Notes: a model not told the origin generated them from the letters alone. A stretch of DNA of 10,311 nucleotides from DATLAN01 sp035527455 (GCA_035527455.1 DATLAN010000125.1:1-10311); one strand, 5' to 3'; positions 1 to 7,134 are shown, numbered from the stretch's first letter. A program made the numbers and translations.

Positions 1-165
1 CACGCGACGGGAGTCCTCTATCCTCGTTTGTTGGATCGGATCGCCAGCCACCGCGTCCACTTTCGTCCCGGCCGACATGATCCGCGGCCAGGAGACACAA
101 TAGTCAAAGACCTCGGCAACGGACACAAACGCCAACCTCACAAACTGACCCATTGAAACTTAGTG
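1..165. other. Left-edge flank of the insertion sequence, unresolved coding
   Basis: Two open frames touch the left edge and I recognise neither. On the plus strand, frame 1 is open for 51 codons from base 1 to a TGA at 154-156 and could be the tail of a gene. On the minus strand, an ATG at 78-76 opens a frame that runs off the edge and could be the start of a gene; no convincing ribosome binding site precedes it. Both are too short to judge. The last six bases (160-165, TTAGTG) are the left target duplication of the insertion sequence. Confidence 0.25.
160..165. repeat. Target-site duplication, left copy (TTAGTG)
   Basis: TTAGTG directly abuts the outer end of the left terminal inverted repeat. 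The same six bases directly abut the outer end of the right one at 1523-1528. Exact agreement on both sides of well-matched inverted repeats is the expected scar of a cut-and-paste insertion. Confidence 0.85.
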
Positions 166-182
166 CTGGACTTTTGCAATCT
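166..182 (+). repeat. Left terminal inverted repeat of the insertion sequence
   Basis: CTGGACTTTTGCAATCT, with one mismatch (A for G at position 5) to the reverse complement of 1506-1522. It overlaps the last base of the transposase stop codon, so the coding region ends inside the tip of the element. Confidence 0.85.
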
Positions 183-1420
183 CAGGTTAGCCCCAGCTTG
201 GCGACAACATGGTCATAGCTTCGCGATTTCTCGGTTACTTGCTCGATGGCCCAGGCCAGTGTGGTCCGCAGGGTCTCGCTGAGCATGGCCCGACAGGCTT
301 CGCCGATGGTCGTCAGCCGACAGAGGGCCCAGTCCTTCGCATGGCCCTGCTTGAGTTGACTCATGAGCAGGCTGTACGCCAGCATCACCAGGTACATGTG
401 CCGTGTCTGGCCCTGGCCGCTGCGAAGCTGACAGTCTCCCATGCCAAGCTCTTGCTTGCCATCCCGATGATAGGTCTCCGTGCCTGTCCAGCGATGTCGA
501 TAGACCCGCAGAATCCGACACACTTCCCAACGCACTCCATTCGTCACCAGAATCTTGCGCGGTTCCGTATCCCGTTTCTTATCCCAGATGATCACGATTC
601 GCACCTTGTGATTCACGTTGGGTATGCGAATCGTACAGGTGAAGTACCATTGCCGCTTGTCGCCGCGGCGGATTTCCTTGCGGCTGCTGGAGGGGATCGA
701 CGCGGCGAACTCCTCGGCCTTCAATTCTTTGCCCTTCCACTGAATCTTGCGGTTGAACTTCAGGTCGCCCACGTAACCGCGAGGCCGGTCGAACTTGTCC
801 TTCTTGGCGTGGATGTAATTCAGGCCCTCTGCGTTGGTGAAGTAGCTATCGAAGGTAAAGTCGCCCGGGATCTTCCGGTCGCATACCCAGTCGACCAACT
901 GGCAAAACAAGACGGTATGGTTCTCAAAGGTTTCGCCCGTGGCTTCGCACTGCTCGCGTTTTTTGAAGCGGCGAAACTCCAGCGGGTAATGCTTGCCGCT
1001 GGTGCAAACGTAGTTGACGAACAGATAATCGTGGGCAATCTTGTTGCGACTCTCGGCGTGGTCCCAGAACCAGCCGACATCCTTGATGAACTTGCCGTCA
1101 TGGTCGATCAGCACATCGTCGATGGCGATGACACCTTGGTCGCTGTAGCTCGTGGTCGAGTCTTCTTGCAGCAGTTCGAGCCGCCGCTCGTTCAGTTCCT
1201 CCGCGTCCCAATCGACCTCCGTGATGAATCGGTTCAGACACGATTGGTCGGTCGTTTCCGCAAACTCACCATTGATACCGGTAATCGTCTTGTTCTGGGC
1301 GATCATCAACCCGGTGAGATATTCGGCGAAGTGCCGCCGCTGCGGCTCGCAGGAAAACAGGTCGCTGAAATCCCGCGCCGCGTCTTGAACCACCTTGGGA
1401 AACTCCACGATAGCTGGCAT
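182..1420 (-). CDS. DDE transposase (IS4/IS701-like)
   Basis: This is the transposase that moves the surrounding insertion sequence by DNA cleavage and strand transfer at its ends. From the chosen ATG it is 412 aa. Candidate catalytic acids, by motif, are D101/D102 in the IAIDDVLIDHDGK segment, D191 in FTFDSYFTN, and E315 in the YRHRWTGTETYHRDGK segment, which resembles the Y-R-E-K signature of IS4-type enzymes. Spacing from R310 to E315 is one longer than the classical Y-(2)-R-(3)-E-(6)-K, which leaves the exact family open. A frame open to 1474 would add 18 residues, but the start at 1420 is preferred. It has a strong AGGGAGGG seven bases upstream, and the candidate promoter would begin transcription downstream of 1474. 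No frameshift or internal stop is seen, so the enzyme appears intact. Confidence 0.9.
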   Translation of the reverse strand: MPAIVEFPKVVQDAARDFSDLFSCEPQRRHFAEYLTGLMIAQNKTITGINGEFAETTDQSCLNRFITEVDWDAEELNERRLELLQEDSTTSYSDQGVIAIDDVLIDHDGKFIKDVGWFWDHAESRNKIAHDYLFVNYVCTSGKHYPLEFRRFKKREQCEATGETFENHTVLFCQLVDWVCDRKIPGDFTFDSYFTNAEGLNYIHAKKDKFDRPRGYVGDLKFNRKIQWKGKELKAEEFAASIPSSSRKEIRRGDKRQWYFTCTIRIPNVNHKVRIVIIWDKKRDTEPRKILVTNGVRWEVCRILRVYRHRWTGTETYHRDGKQELGMGDCQLRSGQGQTRHMYLVMLAYSLLMSQLKQGHAKDWALCRLTTIGEACRAMLSETLRTTLAWAIEQVTEKSRSYDHVVAKLGLT

Positions 1421-1427
1421 GGTCCGA

Positions 1428-1435
1428 CCCTCCCT
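1428..1435 (-). promoter_or_regulatory. Ribosome binding site of the transposase
   Basis: On the minus strand this reads AGGGAGGG and ends seven bases before the ATG at 1420. It is a near-ideal Shine-Dalgarno sequence and decides the start codon in favour of 1420 over the upstream in-frame start at 1474. Confidence 0.7.
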
Positions 1436-1465
1436 GGTCGCTGTGCGCCATCCGAAATCACAGAG

Positions 1466-1494
1466 ATTAGACACGAAATTGCCTATTTTTCCAA
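1466..1494 (-). promoter_or_regulatory. Candidate sigma-70-type promoter of the transposase
   Basis: On the minus strand TTGGAA (1494-1489, 4/6 to the -35 consensus) is followed after exactly 17 bases by TCTAAT (1471-1466, 5/6 to the -10 consensus). It lies just inside the right inverted repeat and would start transcription near 1459, giving a leader of about 40 bases before the ATG at 1420. This is a sequence match only. Confidence 0.5.
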
Positions 1495-1505
1495 TGCCGT
1501 TTGAA

Positions 1506-1522
1506 AGATTGCAAAAGCCCAG
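1506..1522 (-). repeat. Right terminal inverted repeat of the insertion sequence
   Basis: AGATTGCAAAAGCCCAG, the reverse complement of the left terminal repeat with 16 of 17 positions matching. The outer boundary is fixed by the adjoining TTAGTG duplication. Confidence 0.85.
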
Positions 1523-1528
1523 TTAGTG
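1523..1528. repeat. Target-site duplication, right copy (TTAGTG)
   Basis: Identical to 160-165 and directly adjacent to the right terminal inverted repeat. Removing the element and one copy would restore AAACTTAGTGCCGTCAGG at the junction. Confidence 0.85.
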
Positions 1529-1530
1529 CC

Positions 1531-1548
1531 GTCAGGGCAAGCCCTGAC
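1531..1548. terminator. Small perfect hairpin downstream of the CAP-domain gene, possible terminator
   Basis: GTCAGGGC and GCCCTGAC (8-base arms) are separated by two bases; in RNA a 7-bp stem with a CAAG or CTTG loop is realistic. It lies 25 bases beyond the stop codon of the minus-strand CAP-domain gene, in a position suited to ending that transcript. No run of U follows directly on either strand, so it is not a canonical Rho-independent terminator. It could equally be one copy of a dispersed palindromic repeat. Confidence 0.4.
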
Positions 1549-1573
1549 CTACTGAATGACGAAGGATGGAGGG

Positions 1574-2656
1574 CTACCTGCCGAACATCACCGTGAAGTG
1601 GGCTCCGCTACGGCCGACGCCGACGCGGGCGAACTTGCCCAGCATGTTCTTGTGGTGGCCGGGGCTGTGGAACCAGGCCTCGATGGCGACCCGGCCGTCG
1701 TGCGTGCCGTGGTAGATGTTCTCCGCCGCGGCCGTGGTGCCGAAGAGCTTGGCACGGTCCCACGGCAGCGTCTTGCCGGCCACCGGCGACTCGTGGGCGA
1801 AGAAGTCCAGGTTGCGCATGTCCTGGCAATGATCCCGCGCCGCGGCGCACAGCTTCGTGTCGATCGCCAGCGGACCCAGGCCCAGCAGGTTGCGCGTGAG
1901 ATTCAGTTCGAGGATCGCCCGGGCTTCTTCCGGTTCGAGTTCGGCGGCCAACCGGGTGTTGACCAGCAGGATCTGGATCGTCTGGGGGTCCATCGGCGCG
2001 GCCATCTTCATCGCCAGGTCTTCCTCGCCCTGCAGGTACTTCTCGAAGTCCATCGGCTCCTTGGGCTTGTTGCGATCCGCGGGCATCAGCTTATAGAGGT
2101 ACTCCCCGCACTGCTGCCAGAGCAGCCCCAGACTCTCTAGTTTCTGCCGCTGGGAAACGAGGGGTTTCGACCGTCGAAAGATCTCCGTCCGATCGACCAG
2201 GAAGATCTCCCTCAGTCGCTGAATCGCCGGATCGGCCAGGCGGGTGATGGTCTCCGCGGTGAACTCCGGCGCGTCCTGCAATCCCAGGACCGTTTTCCGC
2301 AAGGCGGCGACTTCCTGGACGTTCGCGGTGCCGGCCCGCTGGTGCAGGGCATAGACGGCTTGCCGGTAGAAATCCTCGCGATAGCCTTTCATGGCCGGAT
2401 AGATTTCCCGAGAGATTTCGGCATACAGCGCCGTGACGGCGGGCCGACCGAGACCGACGGCCTCTTGGACGACGGCCGCCTGCTGTTGCGAATTTCCTTG
2501 GGCACGACGGAACCGCTGGATCAACGGGCCGGTGTCGATCCGCTGGCCGCCGGGCGTGGCCGCCGGTTGTCGCGGCGTCTGAGCGTACGCGGGGCAACTT
2601 GCGACGCCGAGGACCAGCAGGGAAAGCAGTGCGATGGGGAGTCTGCGCGGTGCCAT
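1574..2656 (-). CDS. Secreted CAP/SCP-domain protein
   Basis: Predicted 360-aa exported protein of unknown physiological role. The N-terminus is a clear Sec signal peptide: Arg-rich start, hydrophobic stretch at about residues 7-20, and AYA|Q at 23-26 as the likely cleavage site. Residues 40-240 are a mostly helical, charged region I do not recognise. Residues 245-360 form a CAP (cysteine-rich secretory/PR-1/SCP) domain. It shows FFAHESP (H288), AENIYHG (E312) and the hallmark WFHSPGHHKNML (327-338), followed by a VGVGRS...VMFGR strand at the extreme C-terminus. The start at 2656 is chosen because the signal peptide begins there. An in-frame ATG at 2713 would add 19 polar residues and overlaps the candidate -10 box. 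The gene is transcribed away from the kinase gene and stands alone. CAP proteins bind lipids or sterols or act extracellularly in other organisms; no specific function can be assigned here. Confidence 0.88.
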   Translation of the reverse strand: MAPRRLPIALLSLLVLGVASCPAYAQTPRQPAATPGGQRIDTGPLIQRFRRAQGNSQQQAAVVQEAVGLGRPAVTALYAEISREIYPAMKGYREDFYRQAVYALHQRAGTANVQEVAALRKTVLGLQDAPEFTAETITRLADPAIQRLREIFLVDRTEIFRRSKPLVSQRQKLESLGLLWQQCGEYLYKLMPADRNKPKEPMDFEKYLQGEEDLAMKMAAPMDPQTIQILLVNTRLAAELEPEEARAILELNLTRNLLGLGPLAIDTKLCAAARDHCQDMRNLDFFAHESPVAGKTLPWDRAKLFGTTAAAENIYHGTHDGRVAIEAWFHSPGHHKNMLGKFARVGVGRSGAHFTVMFGR

Positions 2657-2711
2657 GTTCTTCTCGGTTCCGAGGGTTTTCCGTCCGTTCGTCGGCAACT
2701 TGACGACGCCC

Positions 2712-2740
2712 ATGGTAACGGGATAGGACCGGCATGTAAA
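2712..2740 (-). promoter_or_regulatory. Candidate promoter of the CAP-domain gene
   Basis: On the minus strand TTTACA (2740-2735, 5/6 to -35) and TACCAT (2717-2712, 4/6 to -10) are 17 bases apart. Transcription would begin about 50 bases before the ATG at 2656, which agrees with that start and argues against the ATG at 2713. It lies next to the palindromic repeat at 2755-2830. Confidence 0.4.
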
Positions 2741-2754
2741 CTGCCTACGGAATC

Positions 2755-2870
2755 GGGTGGCACGCCCTGAGGAACGAAGGGCGTGTTTTCCCGACGTACC
2801 ACGCCCTTCGTTCCTCAGGGCGTGCCACCCCGGAGTTTACCGCAACGACGTCAAGAACCGTTTGGCGCTG
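2755..2870. repeat. Palindromic repeat copy 1 with partial outer arm
   Basis: Arms 2755-2785 and 2800-2830 are perfect 31-bp inverted repeats, starting GGGTGGCACGCCCTGAGG and ending GAAGGGCGTG, around a 14-base loop. Bases 2831-2870 continue with sequence matching the right outer arm of copy 2 (7078-7117) at 32 of 40 positions by hand count. No matching left outer arm is evident, so this copy looks degenerate or truncated on its left. It sits in the 363-base gap (2657-3019) between the divergent CAP-domain and kinase genes. The only other things I can see in that gap are the two candidate promoters and the kinase ribosome binding site. In RNA it would form a very stable hairpin. Confidence 0.85.
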
Positions 2871-2893
2871 GACGACCAGCGGTGCCGGAACCC

Positions 2894-2921
2894 TTGCACG
2901 GATCGGCCGTTCTGGTATGCT
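2894..2921 (+). promoter_or_regulatory. Weak candidate promoter of the kinase gene
   Basis: TTGCAC (2894-2899) and TATGCT (2916-2921) are separated by 16 bases and match the -35 and -10 consensus at only 3/6 and 4/6. The site lies about 100 bases before the kinase start, beyond the palindromic repeat, so the hairpin would not be part of the kinase transcript if this is right. Weak support only. Confidence 0.25.
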
Positions 2922-3001
2922 GAATGCTTGGCAGGCAGGTGGTTCGCAGGGACGCGATCCGGCCGCCCTGGTGTGGTCCCGTCGTAACTACGTCTTTCGG
3001 C

Positions 3002-3008
3002 AGGGAGG
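3002..3008 (+). promoter_or_regulatory. Probable ribosome binding site of the kinase gene
   Basis: AGGGAGG lies 11 bases before the ATG at 3020. The spacing is a little long. A second purine run, GGGAG at 3015-3019, directly abuts the ATG and is too close to serve. The AGGGAGG favours 3020 over the in-frame ATG at 2924, which would put an extra 32 residues in front of the transmembrane anchor. Confidence 0.45.
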
Positions 3009-3019
3009 TGCTTCGGGAG

Positions 3020-6000
3020 ATGTCGGAAATCTCACGAGACGAATCCCATTCCCCGCATTCTTCGCAGCGCCCGAGCCGTCGGCAACGGTGGCTGGTGGTG
3101 ATGATCGGCCTGGCCGGCGTGGCGATCAGCGTCGTGGCCTGGCGGGTGCTGATCGAGTCCCAATTCACCGCCGACGCCGACGCCCGAATTCGCTCGCTCG
3201 AGCGGCAGTTCGAGAAGGACGCGGAAATCGTCCATTTCCTGGCCACGTTTTATGCCAGTTCCGAGGAAGTGACTCGCGACGAGTTTCGCAAGTACACGAC
3301 GTCCGTCCTCTCGCCTCACGAGGACATGGAGGCGGACCTGAAGGCCCTGCTCTGGGTCCCGCGCGTCGCCGGCAACGACCAGGTCTCGGCCGAAGAGGCT
3401 TTGGCCGAATTCGAAGCCAAGGCCAGGGAGGAAGGGACCTCGGAAGACCCGGAATATTCGGAGTATTTGGATTATCGCGTCCGGGAGATGATCTTCAAGG
3501 ACCGAACCGAGCAGACCGCGAAGCGCGAGGAGTACTTCCCCGTCTTCTTTGCCGAGCCGAAGCCGGAACGCGAGGCGCTCTTGGGCCTCGATCTGGCCTC
3601 GGGGCCGATTTGCGCGGAGGCGATCCGCGAAGCCCGAGAGACGGGCCGGGCAACGGTCAGCGGCCGAACTTCCCTGGGGCCCGCCGAAGCGGAAGACACC
3701 CTGCTCGTTTTCAAGGCGGTCTACCGCGAGGAAGCCGACACGCCGGAGGCAAGACAGCGGCCCGAGAACCTCAGCGGCTTCGTCGTGAGCGTGATCAGCA
3801 TCGGCGAGATGATGGCCCAAGCGCCGAGCTACTTTGCCGCCGGCGGCATCGACGTGCGAATGTCCGACCAGCCCGGGGAAGCAAAGGACTCCTGGAACCG
3901 TCGCACGAAGAAACTCGATACTCCCGGCCACCCGTGGTCGATCCACTGTACGCTGACCAGCGAGTATCTGATCGGCACGAGGAGTCGGGGGCCGATCGCG
4001 GCCTTGGCAGCCGGGTTGTTGATCACTGCGTTGATCACGTTGTACGTCAACGTGCTGGCCGGACGTACCGCCCAGGTCGAACAACTGGTCGTCCAGCGGG
4101 CCGCCGAGCTTCGCCGCGCCAACGAAACGCTCGAGCAGGAAATCGCCGATCGCAAACGGGCGGAAGACGTGCTGGAGCATTCCCGGGCACTCTACTCCTC
4201 CCTGGTGGAAACCCTGCCGGTCCAGATGCTGCGCAAGGATCTCGGCGGCCGGTTCACCTTCGCCAACCGGGCCTTCTGCAAGTTGCTGGAAAAACCGCTG
4301 GACGAGATCCTCGGCAAGACCGACTTCGACTTCTATCCCCGCGACCTGGCGCAGAAGTACCGCGAGGACGACCGGCGGGTGGTCGAAACGGGCGAACTGT
4401 TCGAGGACGTCGAGAGAAACGAGAAAGACGGCCGGGTCCGCTACGTGCAGGTGCTGAAGTCCGCCGTGCGCGACGCCGAGGGCAAGATCATCGGCACGCA
4501 GGCGATCTTCTGGGACGTCACCAAGCGCAAGGAGGCTGAAGCCGCCCTGGAACAGGAACGCTACCTGCTCCACGCCCTGATGGACAACCTGCCCCATAAC
4601 ATCTATTTCAAGGACACCGCCAGCCGCTTCACCCGAATCAACAAGGCATTGGCCCGTTGGTTCGCGCTGGGCAGCGCGTCGGAAGCGTTGGGCAAGACCG
4701 ACTTCGACTACTTCACCGACGAGCACGCCACCCAGGCCAGGGCCGATGAATTGGAGGTGATGCGCACCGGACGCCCCCTGCTCGATCGGGAAGAGAAGGA
4801 AACCTGGGTCAACGGCAAGGTCACCTGGGCCACCACCACCAAGCTGCCGCTGTACGACGAAGACGGGCGCGTCGTGGGTACCTTCGGCATCTCCCGAGAT
4901 ATCACCGAAAAGAAACAGGCGGCCGAAGCGCTCCGGGCGGCCAAAGAAGCCGCCGAAGCCGCCAACCGGGCCAAGAGCGACTTCCTCGCCCATATGAGCC
5001 ACGAAATCCGCACGCCCCTGAACGCCATCATCGGCATGACCGAACTCGTGCTCGATACCCGGCTGGACTCCTCCCAGCAGGAATACCTGCGCATGGTCCG
5101 CGAGTCGGGCGATTCCCTGCTGGCGGTGATCAACGATATTCTCGACTTCTCCAAGATCGAGGCGGGCAAGCTCGATCTCGAACGGGTGACCTTCGACCTG
5201 CACGAAAGCCTCGGCGACACCATGAAAACGCTGGCGCTGAGGGCACACGTCAAAGGACTGGAGTTGGCCTGCCAGATCCAGCCCGACGTGCCCTCCGGCC
5301 TGATCGGCGACGCCGGCCGCCTGCGCCAGATCGTGATCAACCTGGTGGGCAACGCGATCAAGTTCACCGAAGAGGGCGAGGTGGTCCTTCGCGTTCGGCG
5401 GGAGTCCGAATCGGGCGATGAGACGACGCTGCACTTCAGCGTGGCCGATACGGGGATCGGCATTCCGGAAGACAAACGGGACGTCATCTTCCACATGTTC
5501 GAGCAGGCCGACACCTCCACCACCCGCCGCTACGGCGGCACCGGCCTGGGGCTGGCGATCGCCTCCCGGCTGGTCGATTCCATGGGCGGGCGGATCTGGG
5601 TGGAGAGCGAGCCGCAGCGCGGAAGCACGTTCCACTTCACGGCCCGATTCGCCCCGGCCGCCGCGGATTCCCCCGAGCAGCGCCGCGTGCAAAGGGCGCA
5701 CCTCGGCGGCCTGCGGACCCTGATCGTGGACGATAACGCGACCAACCGCCGGATCCTCGAAGAGATGCTGCGCAATTGGGAGATGCAGCCGACCGCCGTC
5801 GAAGGGGCCGTCGAAGCACTCCGGTTGATGAATCAGGCCCAGCAAGAGGGCCGCCCTTTCCGACTCGTGCTCAGCGACGCCAACATGCCCGAGATCGACG
5901 GGTTCGACCTGGCCCGGCAAATCAAAGAGGATTCCTCGCTGGGCAGCACCGTGATCATGATGCTCACTTCCGGGGACCGGCCGGGCGACGTGGCGCGGTG

Positions 6001-6943
6001 CGAACAGCTCGGGGTGGCCGCCTATCTGCTCAAACCGATCAAACAGTCGGAACTCTTCGACGCCATCGTGATGGCCCTGGGCATCGCGGCCGTGGAGGAT
6101 GAGGGCGACAAGACCCTTCTGGCCGAACGCGCCAGGCGAATCGGCCCCCTGCGCGTCCTGCTGGCCGAAGACAGCCTGGTCGGGCAGAAGCTGATCGTCG
6201 GATTGTTCGAGAGCCACGGGCATACGGTCGTCGTGGCCGGCAACGGTGTCGAGGCCCTGGAAACACTGGAACAACAGGATTTCGATCTGGTGCTGATGGA
6301 CGTGCAGATGCCCGACATGGACGGACTGGAGGCCGCCTCGGCGATTCGCGTCAGAGAGAAACAGACCGGCTCGCACGTGCCGATCATCGCCATGACCGCC
6401 CACGCCATGAAGGGCGATCGGCAGAAATGCCTGGACGCCGGCATGGACGAGTACGTGGCCAAACCGATCCGCGCCAAACGGCTGTTCGACACGATCGCGG
6501 CCGTCTTGGGTGTCTGTGACGAGCAGGGCGAGGCGTCGGATTCCCCGCCCGCCGATTTCGTCCCGCTCGAAACCGACGCGCTGGATTGGTCCGAGGCCCT
6601 CAGGACGGTCAAGGGCGACCACGCACTGCTCCGCTGCGTGGTGGAGGCCTTTCTGGAGGAGTCCCCGCGTCTGATGCGGGCGATTGGCGAGGCCGTCGCC
6701 GGCCCGGACGCCACCCGACTTCGGGTGGCGGCTCATACGCTGAAAGGATCGATGGAGTACTTCGGGGTAGCCGGGGGCTTCGAGTTGGCCTACCGACTGG
6801 AGAAAATGGGGCAAAGCAACCACTTGGAGGGCGCCGAAGCCGTCTTCTCCGACCTCGAAGCAGTCATGGCACAAATCACGCCGGTTCTGCTACACTATAG
6901 TCGTGGAGCCAACGCGGCCGATAACCGGCCGCCTGACGCTTGA
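3020..6943 (+). CDS. CHASE-PAS-PAS hybrid sensor histidine kinase with two receivers and HPt
   Basis: A 1307-aa membrane sensor kinase carrying a whole phosphorelay in one chain. TM1 is about 24-45, and a CHASE ligand-sensing domain about 50-315 (WVPRV, YFPVFFAEP, LGLDLASGP and a polar region typical of the family) should face outside the cytoplasm. TM2 is about 325-347, then a coiled linker 350-390. Two PAS domains lie at about 391-500 and 512-630 and share GKTDFD. HisKA has H661 in SHEIRTPLNAII. HATPase_c runs about 755-880 with the N box (NLVGNAIKF), DTGIGI and GGTGLGL. Receiver 1 (about 898-1020) keeps D904/D905, D953, T983 and K1005. Receiver 2 (about 1045-1165) keeps E1050/D1051, D1094, T1126 and K1148. 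The HPt domain (about 1190-1290) has H1239 in AHTLKGS. Every phospho-site looks intact, giving H661 to Asp to Asp to H1239. The natural next acceptors are the receivers of the two genes downstream (inference). The ligand is unknown. Confidence 0.95.
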   Translation: MSEISRDESHSPHSSQRPSRRQRWLVVMIGLAGVAISVVAWRVLIESQFTADADARIRSLERQFEKDAEIVHFLATFYASSEEVTRDEFRKYTTSVLSPHEDMEADLKALLWVPRVAGNDQVSAEEALAEFEAKAREEGTSEDPEYSEYLDYRVREMIFKDRTEQTAKREEYFPVFFAEPKPEREALLGLDLASGPICAEAIREARETGRATVSGRTSLGPAEAEDTLLVFKAVYREEADTPEARQRPENLSGFVVSVISIGEMMAQAPSYFAAGGIDVRMSDQPGEAKDSWNRRTKKLDTPGHPWSIHCTLTSEYLIGTRSRGPIAALAAGLLITALITLYVNVLAGRTAQVEQLVVQRAAELRRANETLEQEIADRKRAEDVLEHSRALYSSLVETLPVQMLRKDLGGRFTFANRAFCKLLEKPLDEILGKTDFDFYPRDLAQKYREDDRRVVETGELFEDVERNEKDGRVRYVQVLKSAVRDAEGKIIGTQAIFWDVTKRKEAEAALEQERYLLHALMDNLPHNIYFKDTASRFTRINKALARWFALGSASEALGKTDFDYFTDEHATQARADELEVMRTGRPLLDREEKETWVNGKVTWATTTKLPLYDEDGRVVGTFGISRDITEKKQAAEALRAAKEAAEAANRAKSDFLAHMSHEIRTPLNAIIGMTELVLDTRLDSSQQEYLRMVRESGDSLLAVINDILDFSKIEAGKLDLERVTFDLHESLGDTMKTLALRAHVKGLELACQIQPDVPSGLIGDAGRLRQIVINLVGNAIKFTEEGEVVLRVRRESESGDETTLHFSVADTGIGIPEDKRDVIFHMFEQADTSTTRRYGGTGLGLAIASRLVDSMGGRIWVESEPQRGSTFHFTARFAPAAADSPEQRRVQRAHLGGLRTLIVDDNATNRRILEEMLRNWEMQPTAVEGAVEALRLMNQAQQEGRPFRLVLSDANMPEIDGFDLARQIKEDSSLGSTVIMMLTSGDRPGDVARCEQLGVAAYLLKPIKQSELFDAIVMALGIAAVEDEGDKTLLAERARRIGPLRVLLAEDSLVGQKLIVGLFESHGHTVVVAGNGVEALETLEQQDFDLVLMDVQMPDMDGLEAASAIRVREKQTGSHVPIIAMTAHAMKGDRQKCLDAGMDEYVAKPIRAKRLFDTIAAVLGVCDEQGEASDSPPADFVPLETDALDWSEALRTVKGDHALLRCVVEAFLEESPRLMRAIGEAVAGPDATRLRVAAHTLKGSMEYFGVAGGFELAYRLEKMGQSNHLEGAEAVFSDLEAVMAQITPVLLHYSRGANAADNRPPDA

Positions 6944-6945
6944 GA

Positions 6946-7122
6946 GGTCCTGGCACCAAACGGTTTTTGGCAGTTTGGCGTTAAGTCTGGGATGTGACGG
7001 TGGGTGGCACGCCCTGAGGAACGAAGGGCGTGTTTTTCCGACATGGCACGCCCTTCGTTCCTCAGGGCGTGCCACCCCAAAGTTTACCGCAACCATGCCA
7101 AAAACCGTTTGGTGCTAGGACC
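6946..7122. mobile_element. Palindromic repeat copy 2: 177-bp MITE-like element
   Basis: Outer inverted repeats of 27 bp (6946-6972 and 7096-7122) match at 26 of 27 positions. The left begins GGTCCTGGCACC and ends GGTTTTTGGCA. Inside them, weaker inverted similarity continues, and the centre is the perfect 31-bp-arm palindrome at 7002-7077. There is no room for a protein; the short open frames through it are by-products of the palindrome. It starts three bases after the kinase stop codon and ends 21 bases before the next gene's ATG, so it fills the whole intergenic space. No clear target duplication is visible. It resembles a non-autonomous transposable element or a REP-like structured repeat; which of these is not decided by the sequence. 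Confidence 0.7.
7002..7077. repeat. Inner palindrome of copy 2
   Basis: Arms 7002-7032 and 7047-7077 are perfect 31-bp inverted repeats identical to those of copy 1. The 14-base loop (TTTTTCCGACATGG) is similar to the loop of copy 1. In a kinase-to-REC-ATPase read-through transcript it would fold into a long stable hairpin and could damp downstream expression or protect 3' or 5' ends (inference). Confidence 0.9.
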
Positions 7123-7129
7123 CGAAAAA

Positions 7130-7134
7130 GGAAG
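7130..7134 (+). promoter_or_regulatory. Ribosome binding site of the first REC-ATPase gene
   Basis: GGAAG lies nine bases before the ATG at 7144, outside the 177-bp repeat element. It fixes the start at the receiver's MPTILVVDD. The longer in-frame extension from 7030 would be read out of the palindrome and is not believable. Confidence 0.6.

Larger units (their letters stand above)
166..1522 (-). mobile_element. Complete insertion sequence, 1357 bp, IS4/IS701-type DDE element
   Basis: The element is bounded by 17-bp inverted repeats, CTGGACTTTTGCAATCT on the left and AGATTGCAAAAGCCCAG on the right, matching at 16 of 17 positions. A direct 6-bp duplication, TTAGTG, lies immediately outside both ends. 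It carries a single minus-strand transposase gene that fills nearly the whole length, plus a candidate promoter just inside the right end. All parts are intact, so it looks recently inserted and potentially active. It landed between an unidentified left-hand sequence and the 3' end of the CAP-domain gene, at the foot of a short hairpin, and disrupts no gene I can see. The family assignment is by protein motifs only; IS4, IS701 or a related DDE group would all fit. Confidence 0.85.

Noticed and set aside
1421..1474. 18-residue N-terminal extension of the transposase
   Set aside because: AGGGAGGG sits seven bases before the ATG at 1420, and the candidate promoter's -10 box overlaps the upstream start codon.
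209..1504. 431-codon plus-strand open frame across the insertion sequence
   Set aside because: It is antisense to the transposase, crosses the right terminal inverted repeat, has no family motifs, and is of low-complexity composition.
2917..4539. 540-codon plus-strand frame overlapping the kinase N-terminus
   Set aside because: It is an out-of-frame shadow rich in Arg, Gly and Pro. The CHASE and PAS domains lie in the other frame.
3032..6874. 1280-codon open frame on the minus strand opposite the kinase gene
   Set aside because: It is the antisense shadow of the kinase reading frame in GC-rich DNA. The protein shows no recognisable domain, while the plus strand encodes a complete multidomain kinase.
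6888..6901. TGCTACACTATAGT near the end of the kinase gene as a promoter for the REC-ATPase operon
   Set aside because: It looks like an extended -10 (TGC-TACACT), but no acceptable -35 lies at the right distance and it is inside coding sequence. It is too weak to annotate.
7002..7077. The palindrome as a standard Rho-independent terminator
   Set aside because: The stem is far longer than usual and no U-run follows the right arm (CCACCCCAAAG). A blocking or stabilising effect is possible but is not shown by sequence.
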